From NCBI GenBank assembly GCA_910584575.1, contig CAJUBG010000009.1, positions 16,056-80,055 of the forward strand: 64,000 nucleotides of DNA. The letters are read 5' to 3'. Within the stretch, counting starts at the first letter, position 1, and each line of letters opens with the position of its first letter. The notes under the pieces were generated by a model, which did not search any database, was not told the DNA's origin, and saw nothing but the letters and a program-made list of their open reading frames with translations. Shown here piece by piece: positions 8,439 through 16,268 of the stretch. The stretch comes from an uncultured Dorea sp. (GTDB lineage: Bacteria; Bacillota; Clostridia; Lachnospirales; Lachnospiraceae). The translations under genes were made by a program, and so were the position numbers.

Positions 8439-9077
8439 TTACATCGTCTGTCCCTGCCGGACAACGCCGGAGGATAACTCTATTATACTATATTTTCGCT
8501 CATCCTGGTACATCCGAATCCGCGGCGGGTACTGGCACGCCGCCACGCCATAATTATCAAATCTGACCGTTACCTTTGAAAACGGCAGCGGTATGTGGAA
8601 ATGATCCCACTGGCCGGACAAGGAAATCGCTCTTGAATAAGACACCGTAATTCCTACCAGCTCAGTCTGGCTTTTCTCCGAAAGGAAATACGTCAATTTC
8701 TTCGGAATATGCCTTGGGCCAAAGGGACCGTCCATGGCAATCGCCACACTCCTTCTTTGGTCCTTCAAGGCTTCCAGAATCTCCTTCAAGGTGCCGGCAT
8801 TGCAGAACCCAAAACCGATTTTTACCGCGTCACCGCCGCACCGTTTCAGAAGATAACGGATATTCTCTCCCTGCTCGTCCGGCGTTACAAGAACCGAAAC
8901 CGCCTCCTCCCTTGTAAGCGGTCTAAGCACCAGATTCATGGCCAGGCTGTCCTCATGCCAGAAGCCCACAACATGATTGCCTTTATAATTTTCCAGATTA
9001 AGCCACTCAAGCCTTACCGTCTTTTCCAATAATTTCAAATAACCGTAAGCCAGATATCTCCAAATCTTTTTTCTCAT
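8439..9077 (-). CDS. DUF374 / lysophospholipid acyltransferase-like protein
   Basis: About 212 residues from the start chosen at 9077, which has GGAGGAG at a good distance; longer starts up to 9092 are possible. The motif FWHEDSLAMNLVL matches the H-x4-D-like acyltransferase motif of the DUF374 family, and VAIAMDGPFGPRHIPKKL is the family's DGPxGPR signature. Such proteins are related to LpxL/PlsC acyltransferases that load acyl groups on membrane lipids. The N-terminus holds an amphipathic helix rather than a clear signal peptide. A Gram-positive substrate is unknown. It sits between the two-component system and a DedA gene, 44 bp from the latter. Confidence 0.8.
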   Translation of the reverse strand: MRKKIWRYLAYGYLKLLEKTVRLEWLNLENYKGNHVVGFWHEDSLAMNLVLRPLTREEAVSVLVTPDEQGENIRYLLKRCGGDAVKIGFGFCNAGTLKEILEALKDQRRSVAIAMDGPFGPRHIPKKLTYFLSEKSQTELVGITVSYSRAISLSGQWDHFHIPLPFSKVTVRFDNYGVAACQYPPRIRMYQDERKYSIIELSSGVVRQGQTM

Positions 9078-9121
9078 GCTCATCTCCTCCATCGTTCATC
9101 CCTCCATATCTTCCCGAAGCT

Positions 9122-9631
9122 CTATGCAAATACCTGAAAGGCGGCGTCTCCCATAAAATACCCTGCCCCGATAAACACCGTGTTCCAAACCAGGACTCCT
9201 AACACAGAGCTTATGGTATACCTGCCGAAATCCATTGAAATCATCCCTGCCGGAATGGAAATCAGCGTGCGCATCATGGGCACCAGCTTTCCAATGAACA
9301 CGCCCACAGCCCCTCTTTTGCGAAGGGACTCCATATTCTTCTCAATCAGTCCCTTCTGCTTAGGAAACTTTTTGACATAAAACCGGAAAAACGCATCCCC
9401 GCCAAGCCTTCCAAGGAAATACAATATCCAGCTTCCAATAAGCCCCGCCGCAACTGAGATAAGCATCACCAGGGGAAAGCTAATCTCCCCCTTCGCCGCC
9501 CAGATACCCGCCAGCGGCATAATCACCCCCGCCGGAAATCCCGGAAGGTTCATATATTCCAGCAAAACGATTACAAACACGAAAATAACTCCATAATCTG
9601 TAAAATATTGTGTAAGTGTCTGAACTGACAT
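9122..9631 (-). CDS. DedA family membrane protein
   Basis: A 169-residue protein from MSVQTL, start chosen because AGGAGGAG lies just upstream. Family marks are visible: LEYMNLPGFPAGVIMPLAG with the membrane-entrant loop, GSWILYFLGRLGG, and FIGKLVPMMRTLISIPAGM with the functionally important Arg. Four to five hydrophobic segments are seen. DedA proteins include undecaprenyl-phosphate and phospholipid flippases and affect envelope stress and antimicrobial resistance; the substrate here is not known. It follows the same strand as the DUF374 gene and may be cotranscribed. Confidence 0.9.
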   Translation of the reverse strand: MSVQTLTQYFTDYGVIFVFVIVLLEYMNLPGFPAGVIMPLAGIWAAKGEISFPLVMLISVAAGLIGSWILYFLGRLGGDAFFRFYVKKFPKQKGLIEKNMESLRKRGAVGVFIGKLVPMMRTLISIPAGMISMDFGRYTISSVLGVLVWNTVFIGAGYFMGDAAFQVFA

Positions 9632-9742
9632 CGCCAATCTCCTCCTTTGCTTCTCAGGTGTTCTTTTGATGTAATACATCATACCCAAAAAATCTTAAGA
9701 GGGATGATATGAAAATCTAAAGATATTCTAAAGATATCATGA

Positions 9743-9779
9743 AGGGATACCAAGGAAATATTCATTTCCTCGTATCCCT
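9743..9779. terminator. Hairpin downstream of the GNAT gene
   Basis: AGGGATAC (9743-9750) pairs with GTATCCCT (9772-9779), and the stem continues inside as AAGGAAAT / ATTTCCT. Strong stem without a U-run on the minus strand; a possible terminator or mRNA 3'-end stabiliser. Confidence 0.5.
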
Positions 9780-9813
9780 CCAAAAAAGACATGATTTATC
9801 ATGAGATAATGAG

Positions 9814-10815
9814 TCAGACAGTCTCATTTAAGCAAATCTTAGACAGGGGAATCAATTTCTTAAGCTCTCCCATCATCCGTTTTGACATAAAAACTCCTTC
9901 CTCCGCACAGACCTCCTCCACCGTCTTAGCGCCAAAGATAAGGCTTGCAAGGGCGGCAATATTGATAGTCCCTTCCGAATTCTCCGGCTTTCCGTCCATC
10001 AGCATCACGCCGGAAAATTCCGTTCCCGTAACCACGACGCACCGGTTATTTTCCTCCACCATAGGATCCGTCACACAGAAGCACACCCCAATCAGCGACT
10101 GAAGCCCCAACGCCATCAGCATCCGCCGGACGTCCACAATCCTGACCATAATCTTCGGCTTCTCTCCTTCTTCTTCTTCGGGATAATATCCCCGGCAATC
10201 CACGATTTCCCCGTTCTTTCGGTAAATCTTAAGCACTCCGCCGTCGCTTTCGTATTCCCGAAGCAGCCTTTGGTAGTACGCCTCATCCCGAAGGGCAAAT
10301 ACCTGATATCCTTTTGCCAGATGCCGGTTGGCAGACTCGGAAATCTCCCGACAGTCCGAAGGCTTTGCATCCGTGATTGTGATACCGTCCTCCTTTACGT
10401 CCTCCTTGTGATAGAGCTTTCCCGTCTGTTCATACACCGTCCTGAAATCAAACGGCAGATAGATACTCTCTGAGGCTGGCATTAAGAAGGTAAACGACTC
10501 CCCCGCCCGATACATCTCCCTAAGAGCCTTTTTTAAGAGAGACGCCATGTATCCCCGTTTGCGGTACTCCTTCTGAGTCGCAACCGCAACAATGTAATTT
10601 ACGTTCTTTTCATTCCCGTTCACATACAACCGATAAGGATTCAGATGAAGCATAGCCCGAAGCTCTCCCTCCTCCTCAACCACATAAATCTGGTTATCCC
10701 TGGTTTTCTCCGTATAATAATATTCCACAAAGGTTGGGCTGTCCTCGTCAAATACTGTCTCATAGAGCCGCCTGCTGTCCTGATGCTCTGAGCTGTCCAA
10801 TTTTCTTATCTCCAT
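9814..10815 (-). CDS. GNAT family N-acetyltransferase (Eis-like layout)
   Basis: A 333-residue protein from MEIRKLDSSE; GGAGG at 10822-10826 fixes this start over the one six codons earlier. The acetyl-CoA binding core reads IVAVATQKEYRKRGYMASLLKKAL, the Q/RxxGxG-like loop of GNAT enzymes. The length and the second half (a second GNAT-like fold, then FSGVMLMDGKPENSEGTINIAALASLIFG resembling a sterol-carrier-like tail) match the Eis-like multi-domain group. Some of these acetylate aminoglycosides or polyamines; no substrate can be inferred here. It lies 18 bp downstream of ispF. Confidence 0.85.
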   Translation of the reverse strand: MEIRKLDSSEHQDSRRLYETVFDEDSPTFVEYYYTEKTRDNQIYVVEEEGELRAMLHLNPYRLYVNGNEKNVNYIVAVATQKEYRKRGYMASLLKKALREMYRAGESFTFLMPASESIYLPFDFRTVYEQTGKLYHKEDVKEDGITITDAKPSDCREISESANRHLAKGYQVFALRDEAYYQRLLREYESDGGVLKIYRKNGEIVDCRGYYPEEEEGEKPKIMVRIVDVRRMLMALGLQSLIGVCFCVTDPMVEENNRCVVVTGTEFSGVMLMDGKPENSEGTINIAALASLIFGAKTVEEVCAEEGVFMSKRMMGELKKLIPLSKICLNETV

Positions 10816-10833
10816 TGATTTCCTCCATAACAA

Positions 10834-11382
10834 TTACTTTCCTGCACGGGGACACCCGCCGCACCCTGCGCATCTTCCCTCGTCAGGCCCCACCGCATAG
10901 CTGCAATTTTCGATGGTCTGAAGACACGCAACCGCCTGGGCCGAGATTCCCTCTCCGCTTCCCGTAAAACCTAAGCCCTCCTCTGTGGTCGCCTTGATAT
11001 TCACCTGGCTGATATTAAGCTTCAGGGTCTCGGCTACATTTGCCCGCATCTGCTCAATATAAGGCGCCATCTTCGGACGCTGCGCAATGATGGTCGCGTC
11101 AATATTCCCAATTACATACAGCTCATCCTCAATCAGCTTTCCCACATGGGCAAGCAGACGGAGGCTGGATATTCCTTTATACTCTGGGTCCGTGTCCGGA
11201 AAATGCCTGCCGATATCCCCAAGGGCAGCACCGCCCAGTAAGGCATCCATGATGGCATGGAGAAGCACGTCCGCATCTGAATGGCCCAAAAGCCCTTTCT
11301 CATATGGAATCTTGACACCGCCCAGTATCAAATCTCTGTCCTCCACCAGACGGTGGACGTCGTATCCCATTCCTACTCTCAT
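10834..11382 (-). CDS. ispF: 2-C-methyl-D-erythritol 2,4-cyclodiphosphate synthase
   Basis: A 182-residue IspF, the fifth enzyme of the MEP isoprenoid route. Start taken at MRVGMGYDVH because of GGAAGGAGAG upstream. Zinc ligands Asp8, His10 and His42 are present, and motifs LLGHSDADV, GDIGRHFPDTDPEYKG and TTEEGLGFTGSGEGI are intact. IspF normally ends near residue 157; this one carries about 24 extra residues ending CAGCGGCPRAGK with three closely spaced Cys. The tail's role is unknown. Located directly upstream of the GNAT gene, with no other MEP gene nearby. Confidence 0.95.
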   Translation of the reverse strand: MRVGMGYDVHRLVEDRDLILGGVKIPYEKGLLGHSDADVLLHAIMDALLGGAALGDIGRHFPDTDPEYKGISSLRLLAHVGKLIEDELYVIGNIDATIIAQRPKMAPYIEQMRANVAETLKLNISQVNIKATTEEGLGFTGSGEGISAQAVACLQTIENCSYAVGPDEGRCAGCGGCPRAGK

Positions 11383-11479
11383 TGTCCTCTCTCCTTCCTT
11401 TGAACTATCTTCTAGTCTACATGATTCTGCCCTAAATTTCAAATATTATTATAACTTCGATTATTTCGGATAAATTCAT

Positions 11480-11508
11480 TTACATTTTCGACATAAAATG
11501 TTATACTT
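11480..11508 (+). promoter_or_regulatory. Promoter with overlapping operator for the XRE gene
   Basis: TTTACA (11480-11485), 17-bp spacer, TATACT (11503-11508). Within the spacer lies an inverted repeat ACATTTT (11483-11489) / AAAATGT (11496-11502), placed where an XRE dimer would shut off its own promoter. Autoregulation is inference. Confidence 0.7.
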
Positions 11509-11527
11509 TTTATCAGGAGGTGACATC

Positions 11528-11950
11528 ATGAATCTAACTTTTGGCGCAAAAATCAAAGACGCCCGAAAATCCAAAAATCTCACACAAAGGCAGCTTGCCC
11601 AACAGATCGGCGCAAAGCATAATTCCGTCAGCGATTGGGAAAATGACAAGAACAGGCCCGACACCGCTACCATCGAATTACTGTGCAAGGCGCTGGATAT
11701 AACGCCTAATTATCTTCTGGACGCATCCACCGGCGAATACTCGCCTGCGGAAAAAACAATCATCCAAAAATACCGTTTTATTTCCCAGTATTCTCCGGAG
11801 GGCGCGGCCACCGTAGGCTTTATCCTGAATCGGGAATATCAGATTGCAAAGGAGAAGCAGCAGGCAATTCCTATGCCTTCCCTGCCTGAAGAAGATCTGG
11901 CCGCAATCGAGCGCGCCCTGCAAAAATTTGACATCAAGAAAGCAAGGTAA
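11528..11950 (+). CDS. XRE-family transcriptional regulator
   Basis: A 140-residue protein with an N-terminal Cro/C1-type helix-turn-helix: IKDARKSKNLTQRQLAQQIG then HNSVSDWENDKNRPD. The C-terminal half is helical and less conserved. AGGAGGTGA at about 11515-11523 supports the start at 11528. It is followed 9 bp later by an ImmA/IrrE-like gene, the arrangement of ImmR-ImmA pairs that control integrative elements and prophages, but no integrase or phage gene is present. An operator-like repeat overlaps its promoter, so it probably represses itself. Confidence 0.88.
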   Translation: MNLTFGAKIKDARKSKNLTQRQLAQQIGAKHNSVSDWENDKNRPDTATIELLCKALDITPNYLLDASTGEYSPAEKTIIQKYRFISQYSPEGAATVGFILNREYQIAKEKQQAIPMPSLPEEDLAAIERALQKFDIKKAR

Positions 11951-11959
11951 CATATATCA

Positions 11960-12580
11960 ATGCGTTTTTTCAAAAGAGAAAAGATATCAAATGAAGAACG
12001 CAGATACATTATATTTGCGGCTTATGACGCTCTGCTGGAATTTAACGAACACAGCCTTCCCGTCCTTTCCGACGAATTCTGCCGGATTGTGAATTCATCT
12101 ATCTTCATATTTCCCATGCAGTTTGTAGCAAAAAAGGAGGGGCTTACGGAAAACTATTTTTCCAACGCAGGAAGCGGCATGGCTCTGTATGTTGCTTCCA
12201 CCGGACATTATATTATCCTGTACGACGAGAAGCTTTCCCCGTCGGACATTCGCTGGACCATCGCCAGGCTCATTTACCTGGTTAAGTCCGGCAGACTTAA
12301 GGAAACCCCTAATGTGTTTCATTTCTCAGATGATTGCGCCTGTTCGGACAAATGCAACGAGTTCGCTTACCATTTCACCTGTCCTGAGCCAATCCTCAAA
12401 GAATGTAATATCAGCAGCGCGTCTGATATCATCAAATACTGTGAGATTCCTTTTTCTTTTGCAAATATAAAAAGCAGGTTACTGAAATCGTCAAAGAGTA
12501 TCCCTTCAGAGCCCACGCTCGAAGATGCTCTAAAGACCAATTTCAGCTCATACATAGACGAAAAAAACTTCTCAATGTAA
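11960..12580 (+). CDS. ImmA/IrrE-like protein lacking the HExxH motif
   Basis: A 206-residue protein downstream of an XRE regulator. The segment DIRWTIARLIYLVKSG lines up with the ImmA/IrrE zinc motif usually written RWTIAHExGH, but both His and the Glu are absent. The later family segment (E-x2-AxxFAAxLLMP) is still recognisable as CNEFAYHFTCPEPIL. The stretch between holds unusual Cys residues (DDCACSDKC). ImmA proteases cleave their partner XRE repressor; without zinc ligands this copy is unlikely to be a protease and may act as a binding partner or be decayed. Alignment is by eye. Confidence 0.6.
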   Translation: MRFFKREKISNEERRYIIFAAYDALLEFNEHSLPVLSDEFCRIVNSSIFIFPMQFVAKKEGLTENYFSNAGSGMALYVASTGHYIILYDEKLSPSDIRWTIARLIYLVKSGRLKETPNVFHFSDDCACSDKCNEFAYHFTCPEPILKECNISSASDIIKYCEIPFSFANIKSRLLKSSKSIPSEPTLEDALKTNFSSYIDEKNFSM

Positions 12581-12636
12581 GGTGCGGAAAATATTTTTCA
12601 GATGAGGAGGAAAAGAAAAAGGTAGATTTTAAGAAG

Positions 12637-12679
12637 AAAAAACTGCCGGAAAATGTGGTTCTTCACATCCTCCGGCAGT
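12637..12679 (-). terminator. Intrinsic terminator at the 3' end of the polysaccharide operon
   Basis: Arms ACTGCCGGA (12642-12650) and TCCGGCAGT (12671-12679), with inner pairing ATGTG/CACAT, followed on the minus strand by six U (12637-12642). It marks the end of the 15.6-kb operon that begins at 28278. Confidence 0.88.
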
Positions 12680-12682
12680 AAG

Positions 12683-12924
12683 TTAGTCGTCGATACCTTC
12701 AAAAATATCTGCTAAGGTCATCTTGATATGGGGAAATGCTCTCAGGGAAATCTCTGTCAGCGCATTGTAATCTTCATCTTCTTTGTCGTCCTGTAACATA
12801 TAGCTCTGCTTCAGGACATTTCTGGCGTCAAAAATATGCAAAAAGATTATATAATATGTATTTCATCTCCAAGAGCATCGCTTATGAAATCATCGTAGCC
12901 AGCATAAACTGGTTCGTGTTCCAT
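12683..12924 (-). pseudogene. Frameshifted remnant of an unrecognised gene at the operon end
   Basis: A short reading frame starts at 12924, overlapping the previous stop as TAATG, and reads MEHEPVYAGYDDFISDALGD before a stop at about 12850. A different frame then runs open to the terminator with IFDARNVLKQSYMLQDDKED and ends GIDD. The two parts are in frames offset by two and look like halves of one acidic protein of about 80 residues. I do not recognise the family. The first part would also be read through from the upstream acyltransferase if its poly-G tract gained one G. Confidence 0.45.
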
Positions 12925-13580
12925 TAAATATTTAATAGTTTTCTCTCTATTTTTACCCCCCCCCAATGAATAATCTTCTGCCATGAGCAAGGTATACGGT
13001 CATTTTCATGATATACATAAAAAAGAGGGAAAAAATCTCTGAATATATCTTTGGGAGGAATTTTGCCTGTACTTTTAACATATTCCTTCGCCAGTATTTT
13101 TGCCTCCGAAACATATTCTTTTTTTCTTTTCTCGTAGAATTCTTCATAAGTCATAATGATCTTTGCAGGATTTCCCGCCGCAACCGAATTATTCGGAATA
13201 TCATGACTGACGATGCTTCCCGCCCCAATAATAACGTTATCCCCAATAGTTACGCCTTTCAAAATAATACTTTTTTCTCCGATAAAAACATTATTCCCGA
13301 TATGTACAGGGGCGTTTGAACCGACGATATCTCCTTTTTCTGCCTTAAATGTACTCCACGCAAAGTCATGGCACAGAATACTTACCTGGTCTGTTATCTC
13401 AACGTGATTACCGATTGTAATCAAAAATGGCTGCGTCGTATCAATCTTAATAGTTCTGGGCGCATGGAACGTACAATAAGCGCCAATCTGTACTCCTTTA
13501 CGCCTATAGTATCGTATCAAATCCTCTGAACTTGCCCTCTCTCTATAAATAATTCTTTTTACAAATTGTTTTACTCTCAT
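12924..13580 (-). CDS. Left-handed beta-helix acyltransferase (WbbJ/LacA type), with G9 tract
   Basis: A 218-residue O-acetyltransferase-like protein, the last full gene of the polysaccharide operon. The hexapeptide-repeat core is seen from IGNHVEITDQVSI through VHIGNNVFIGEKSIILKGVT, IGDNVIIGAGSIVSHDIP and the end motif SVAAGNPAKII; the catalytic His lies in SILCHDFAW. It probably acetylates a sugar of the repeat unit using acetyl-CoA in the cytoplasm. A run of nine G (12956-12964) near the C-terminus encodes WGGV. One G less ends the protein at WGG; one G more replaces the tail with about 35 residues from the downstream remnant. Confidence 0.88.
   Translation of the reverse strand: MRVKQFVKRIIYRERASSEDLIRYYRRKGVQIGAYCTFHAPRTIKIDTTQPFLITIGNHVEITDQVSILCHDFAWSTFKAEKGDIVGSNAPVHIGNNVFIGEKSIILKGVTIGDNVIIGAGSIVSHDIPNNSVAAGNPAKIIMTYEEFYEKRKKEYVSEAKILAKEYVKSTGKIPPKDIFRDFFPLFYVYHENDRIPCSWQKIIHWGGVKIERKLLNI
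12956..12964 (-). repeat. Poly-G tract (G9) in acyltransferase gene
   Basis: Nine C on the plus strand, G9 on the coding strand, in context CATT-G9-TAAAA. In frame as sequenced. Homopolymeric G tracts of this length are known slipped-strand contingency loci in other bacteria; variation here is inferred. Confidence 0.8.
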
Positions 13581-13581
13581 A

Positions 13582-15093
13582 TCAATTTTTACCTTTCAAA
13601 AAATGTTTTAATAATTCTCTAAATTCCTCATTTCTACAATTAAAAAGACAACAGACAACGCCGGAGACAACAAATACAGCCGTTGCTGATATGACAAAGC
13701 TGATTATGGTTCTGGCATACATATAGTGAAACAGTATATATGAAGCAAAAATTGAAACTATAGTCCATATCAAATTTCTGAAATACATCCGGATATATTC
13801 TGTAATTTTTTTGTCAAAGGAATATCTATATACGATATAGGCGTCAAACCAGAAGGTTGTTAAAATATGACTTATGGCTGTTCCCATAAAAACGCCTGCT
13901 ATTCCAAGATTTCGAGCTAACATAACGGACACAGTTAAATTAATGGCCGCCTCAACCCACGGCTTAATTTTAAAATGCCTGAATAACCCGTCTGCATAGA
14001 TATAAGCCTCTAATGGCTGCCTGATTCCCAATAAATAAAAATTGAGTACAATCAAAATAGTAATAGAAAAATCTAACAGATATTCTCTCCCAAGCCATAA
14101 TTCAATAAAAGGATTCAGCAATGCCACCAGACAACTGCACATGACTCCATATAAGCAAGAATAACCGCACCTTATCTTTTGAAATACAGAATATTTTTGA
14201 ACATAATTATGAGACGTACATAAATTCCCAATACTCGCTACCACAGAATTTTCAATCACAAAGGTTGTGCTTAAAAGGACGGAAATAATCATACTGTAAT
14301 TTCCGTAAATGCCGACCAATACAGTGCCAAGAAATACAGAAATCACTAGATTATCCGTCGATGTTATAACCGTTTGTCCGACCTTTATAGACAGCATATT
14401 CACAGCATTTGACATAATTCCTTTTATATCATCTCTTGATAATGGCTCGACTTTCATATTTATCAGCTTGAACCTTTTCTTTGCCTTCATTCTAATCATA
14501 TAATTACTAAGTATGGCGCATATAATTTGTATGGACATATATGCAGTATAGCTATGTGTAAGCGCCAATGCCAGAATCTCACCACCTGTTTGAATGTAAG
14601 AAAAAAGCAGCGTATTTGCAGAATTAATTCTCTCTAGCTGATGTGCGCTGAATAATGACCTATAATGTGCAAAAAAATAGCTGGAGGACGAGTAAACAAT
14701 ATGTAATATAAAAATCAGCGTTATATGCCTGATATCTTGAATATCAGACAAAATGCAGTCCAAAAACGGAATGATGCATATTCCTGCGGCTATAATCAAT
14801 CCGCCGATTCCATAGTAAAATTTGCGGTAAAAATCCAGCAGTTGTTTGATTTTGTATGTATCCCCGACAGAAACGGGTTTGTACATGTCATAGGCAATGG
14901 CTGTTCCAATACCAAGCTCTGCCAACGACAATATGCTAAAAATATTATTAAAGACACTGCCAATCCCAAGATACTTGACACCTAACGAACGTACAAAAAC
15001 CGTTCTTACAGCAAAACGCAATATGATATTACTAAGCTGAAGTAAGACGCCATATTTCATATTTTTAATACTGTTCTCGGTTCTACTACTCAT
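13582..15093 (-). CDS. Polysaccharide flippase, Wzx-like
   Basis: A 503-residue, highly hydrophobic protein with about 12-14 membrane segments and the N-terminal pattern of the MOP superfamily (NIILRFAVRTVFVRSLGVKY, then LAELGIGTAIAYDMY). Wzx flippases move undecaprenyl-diphosphate-linked repeat units across the membrane. It overlaps the Wzy-like gene by 8 bp and is followed 2 bp later by an acyltransferase gene. Together with the initiating sugar transferase and polymerase it shows a Wzx/Wzy-dependent pathway. Codon use is strongly A+T-biased compared with genes outside the operon. Confidence 0.88.
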   Translation of the reverse strand: MSSRTENSIKNMKYGVLLQLSNIILRFAVRTVFVRSLGVKYLGIGSVFNNIFSILSLAELGIGTAIAYDMYKPVSVGDTYKIKQLLDFYRKFYYGIGGLIIAAGICIIPFLDCILSDIQDIRHITLIFILHIVYSSSSYFFAHYRSLFSAHQLERINSANTLLFSYIQTGGEILALALTHSYTAYMSIQIICAILSNYMIRMKAKKRFKLINMKVEPLSRDDIKGIMSNAVNMLSIKVGQTVITSTDNLVISVFLGTVLVGIYGNYSMIISVLLSTTFVIENSVVASIGNLCTSHNYVQKYSVFQKIRCGYSCLYGVMCSCLVALLNPFIELWLGREYLLDFSITILIVLNFYLLGIRQPLEAYIYADGLFRHFKIKPWVEAAINLTVSVMLARNLGIAGVFMGTAISHILTTFWFDAYIVYRYSFDKKITEYIRMYFRNLIWTIVSIFASYILFHYMYARTIISFVISATAVFVVSGVVCCLFNCRNEEFRELLKHFLKGKN

Positions 15094-16255
15094 AGAAATA
15101 TAACCCTCTCAATACAGGAACTACCATTTGTTCATAATCTGTATTATAATGGAATTCAAAAATCCGCCATACGATTACCGTTATAATGACTCCGCCTAAG
15201 AGAATCGCCTTCTGTATGCCTTTGCCTCTCATATATTTAAAATTTGAAAAAATGCACAGGTATTGCAGAATTGCTATATTTCTAATAAGACGGTACATAT
15301 GGGTGATCATCATATTCATCGGGATAATTAAAAAAGAAATAATATCAATAAATAAAACCAGATTCACAAAGTCGCTACTATTTCGGAACGTTTCAAATTG
15401 ATTTATATCCAAATTTCTTTTGTAGTAAGCATATTTCTTTTTATTATTTTTATGAATCAGATAGATACAGAAAGTGTATACAATCAAAAACATCAAAAAA
15501 ACAATCCATGATCTCACCGTAGCGCTACTGGAATAATTGGAAAGCCTTGAATCTGATGCAGAAGACATCACTGTACTGATAATAGGGACATAATTATTAT
15601 TCAGATATGTAACTCCAATGAATAATACTTCAAGACCAATCAGCAATTTTGAGATTGTTTTTTTATCCTTTATAAATAAAATCAAATAAACAAAAGCTAC
15701 CCAATACGCACTATGAATCTCCGCCGCAATTACCAATGCGATCACAAATTTAATGATATTTTTTCCATTTTCCTTGTCTATCACATATTTGAGAGAAATC
15801 ATAAAAATGCACATAGCAATAAAATTTTGTAGCTGCATGGCGTCTACATAAAGAAAATATGAAAGATAAACCAGTAAAACCCATCCATAATTGCAGCAAT
15901 ACTTCTTTATTATTGAATTGTATACCAAAATAAACAAGCCCAAAACAATAATAAGCCTAAATACAAAAAAGTCTAATCTTAACTTATTTCCAACCAGACA
16001 CATCAAGCCCCAGATCCATTCATTGAAAATTTCTGGTATCCCTAATACCTGTAACGATATGACAGAGTCATAATACTTTTTATCATAAAAAACATCAATA
16101 CCATGAGAAACATAAAAGAGAATTACAATACATATGACTGCAATGAGCGAAGCATATTTGGCGTATTTCTTCTGTCTGGTGATATCAAGAATTCCTGAAA
16201 TCACACTTGAAACTAATCCAATAATTAACACTGGTGTGTATGTATAAAATGTCAA
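15086..16255 (-). CDS. EpsG/Wzy-like polysaccharide polymerase
   Basis: About 389 residues from a TTG start at 16255, preferred because GGAGAGG lies just upstream; an ATG at 16306 has no ribosome site and overlaps the previous gene. The protein has roughly ten transmembrane helices and long loops containing SYFLYVDAMQLQNFIAMC and AEIHSAYWVAFVYL, the pattern of EpsG-family Wzy polymerases. It would join lipid-linked repeat units outside the membrane. The low sequence conservation of polymerases makes this a topology-and-context call. Next to Wzx in the operon. Confidence 0.8.
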   Translation of the reverse strand: MTFYTYTPVLIIGLVSSVISGILDITRQKKYAKYASLIAVICIVILFYVSHGIDVFYDKKYYDSVISLQVLGIPEIFNEWIWGLMCLVGNKLRLDFFVFRLIIVLGLFILVYNSIIKKYCCNYGWVLLVYLSYFLYVDAMQLQNFIAMCIFMISLKYVIDKENGKNIIKFVIALVIAAEIHSAYWVAFVYLILFIKDKKTISKLLIGLEVLFIGVTYLNNNYVPIISTVMSSASDSRLSNYSSSATVRSWIVFLMFLIVYTFCIYLIHKNNKKKYAYYKRNLDINQFETFRNSSDFVNLVLFIDIISFLIIPMNMMITHMYRLIRNIAILQYLCIFSNFKYMRGKGIQKAILLGGVIITVIVWRIFEFHYNTDYEQMVVPVLRGLYFYE

Positions 16256-16268
16256 AAAAACCTCTCCT

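Noticed and set aside
11528..12580. XRE-ImmA pair as the edge of a prophage or ICE
   Set aside because: No integrase, excisionase, relaxase or structural gene occurs on either side.
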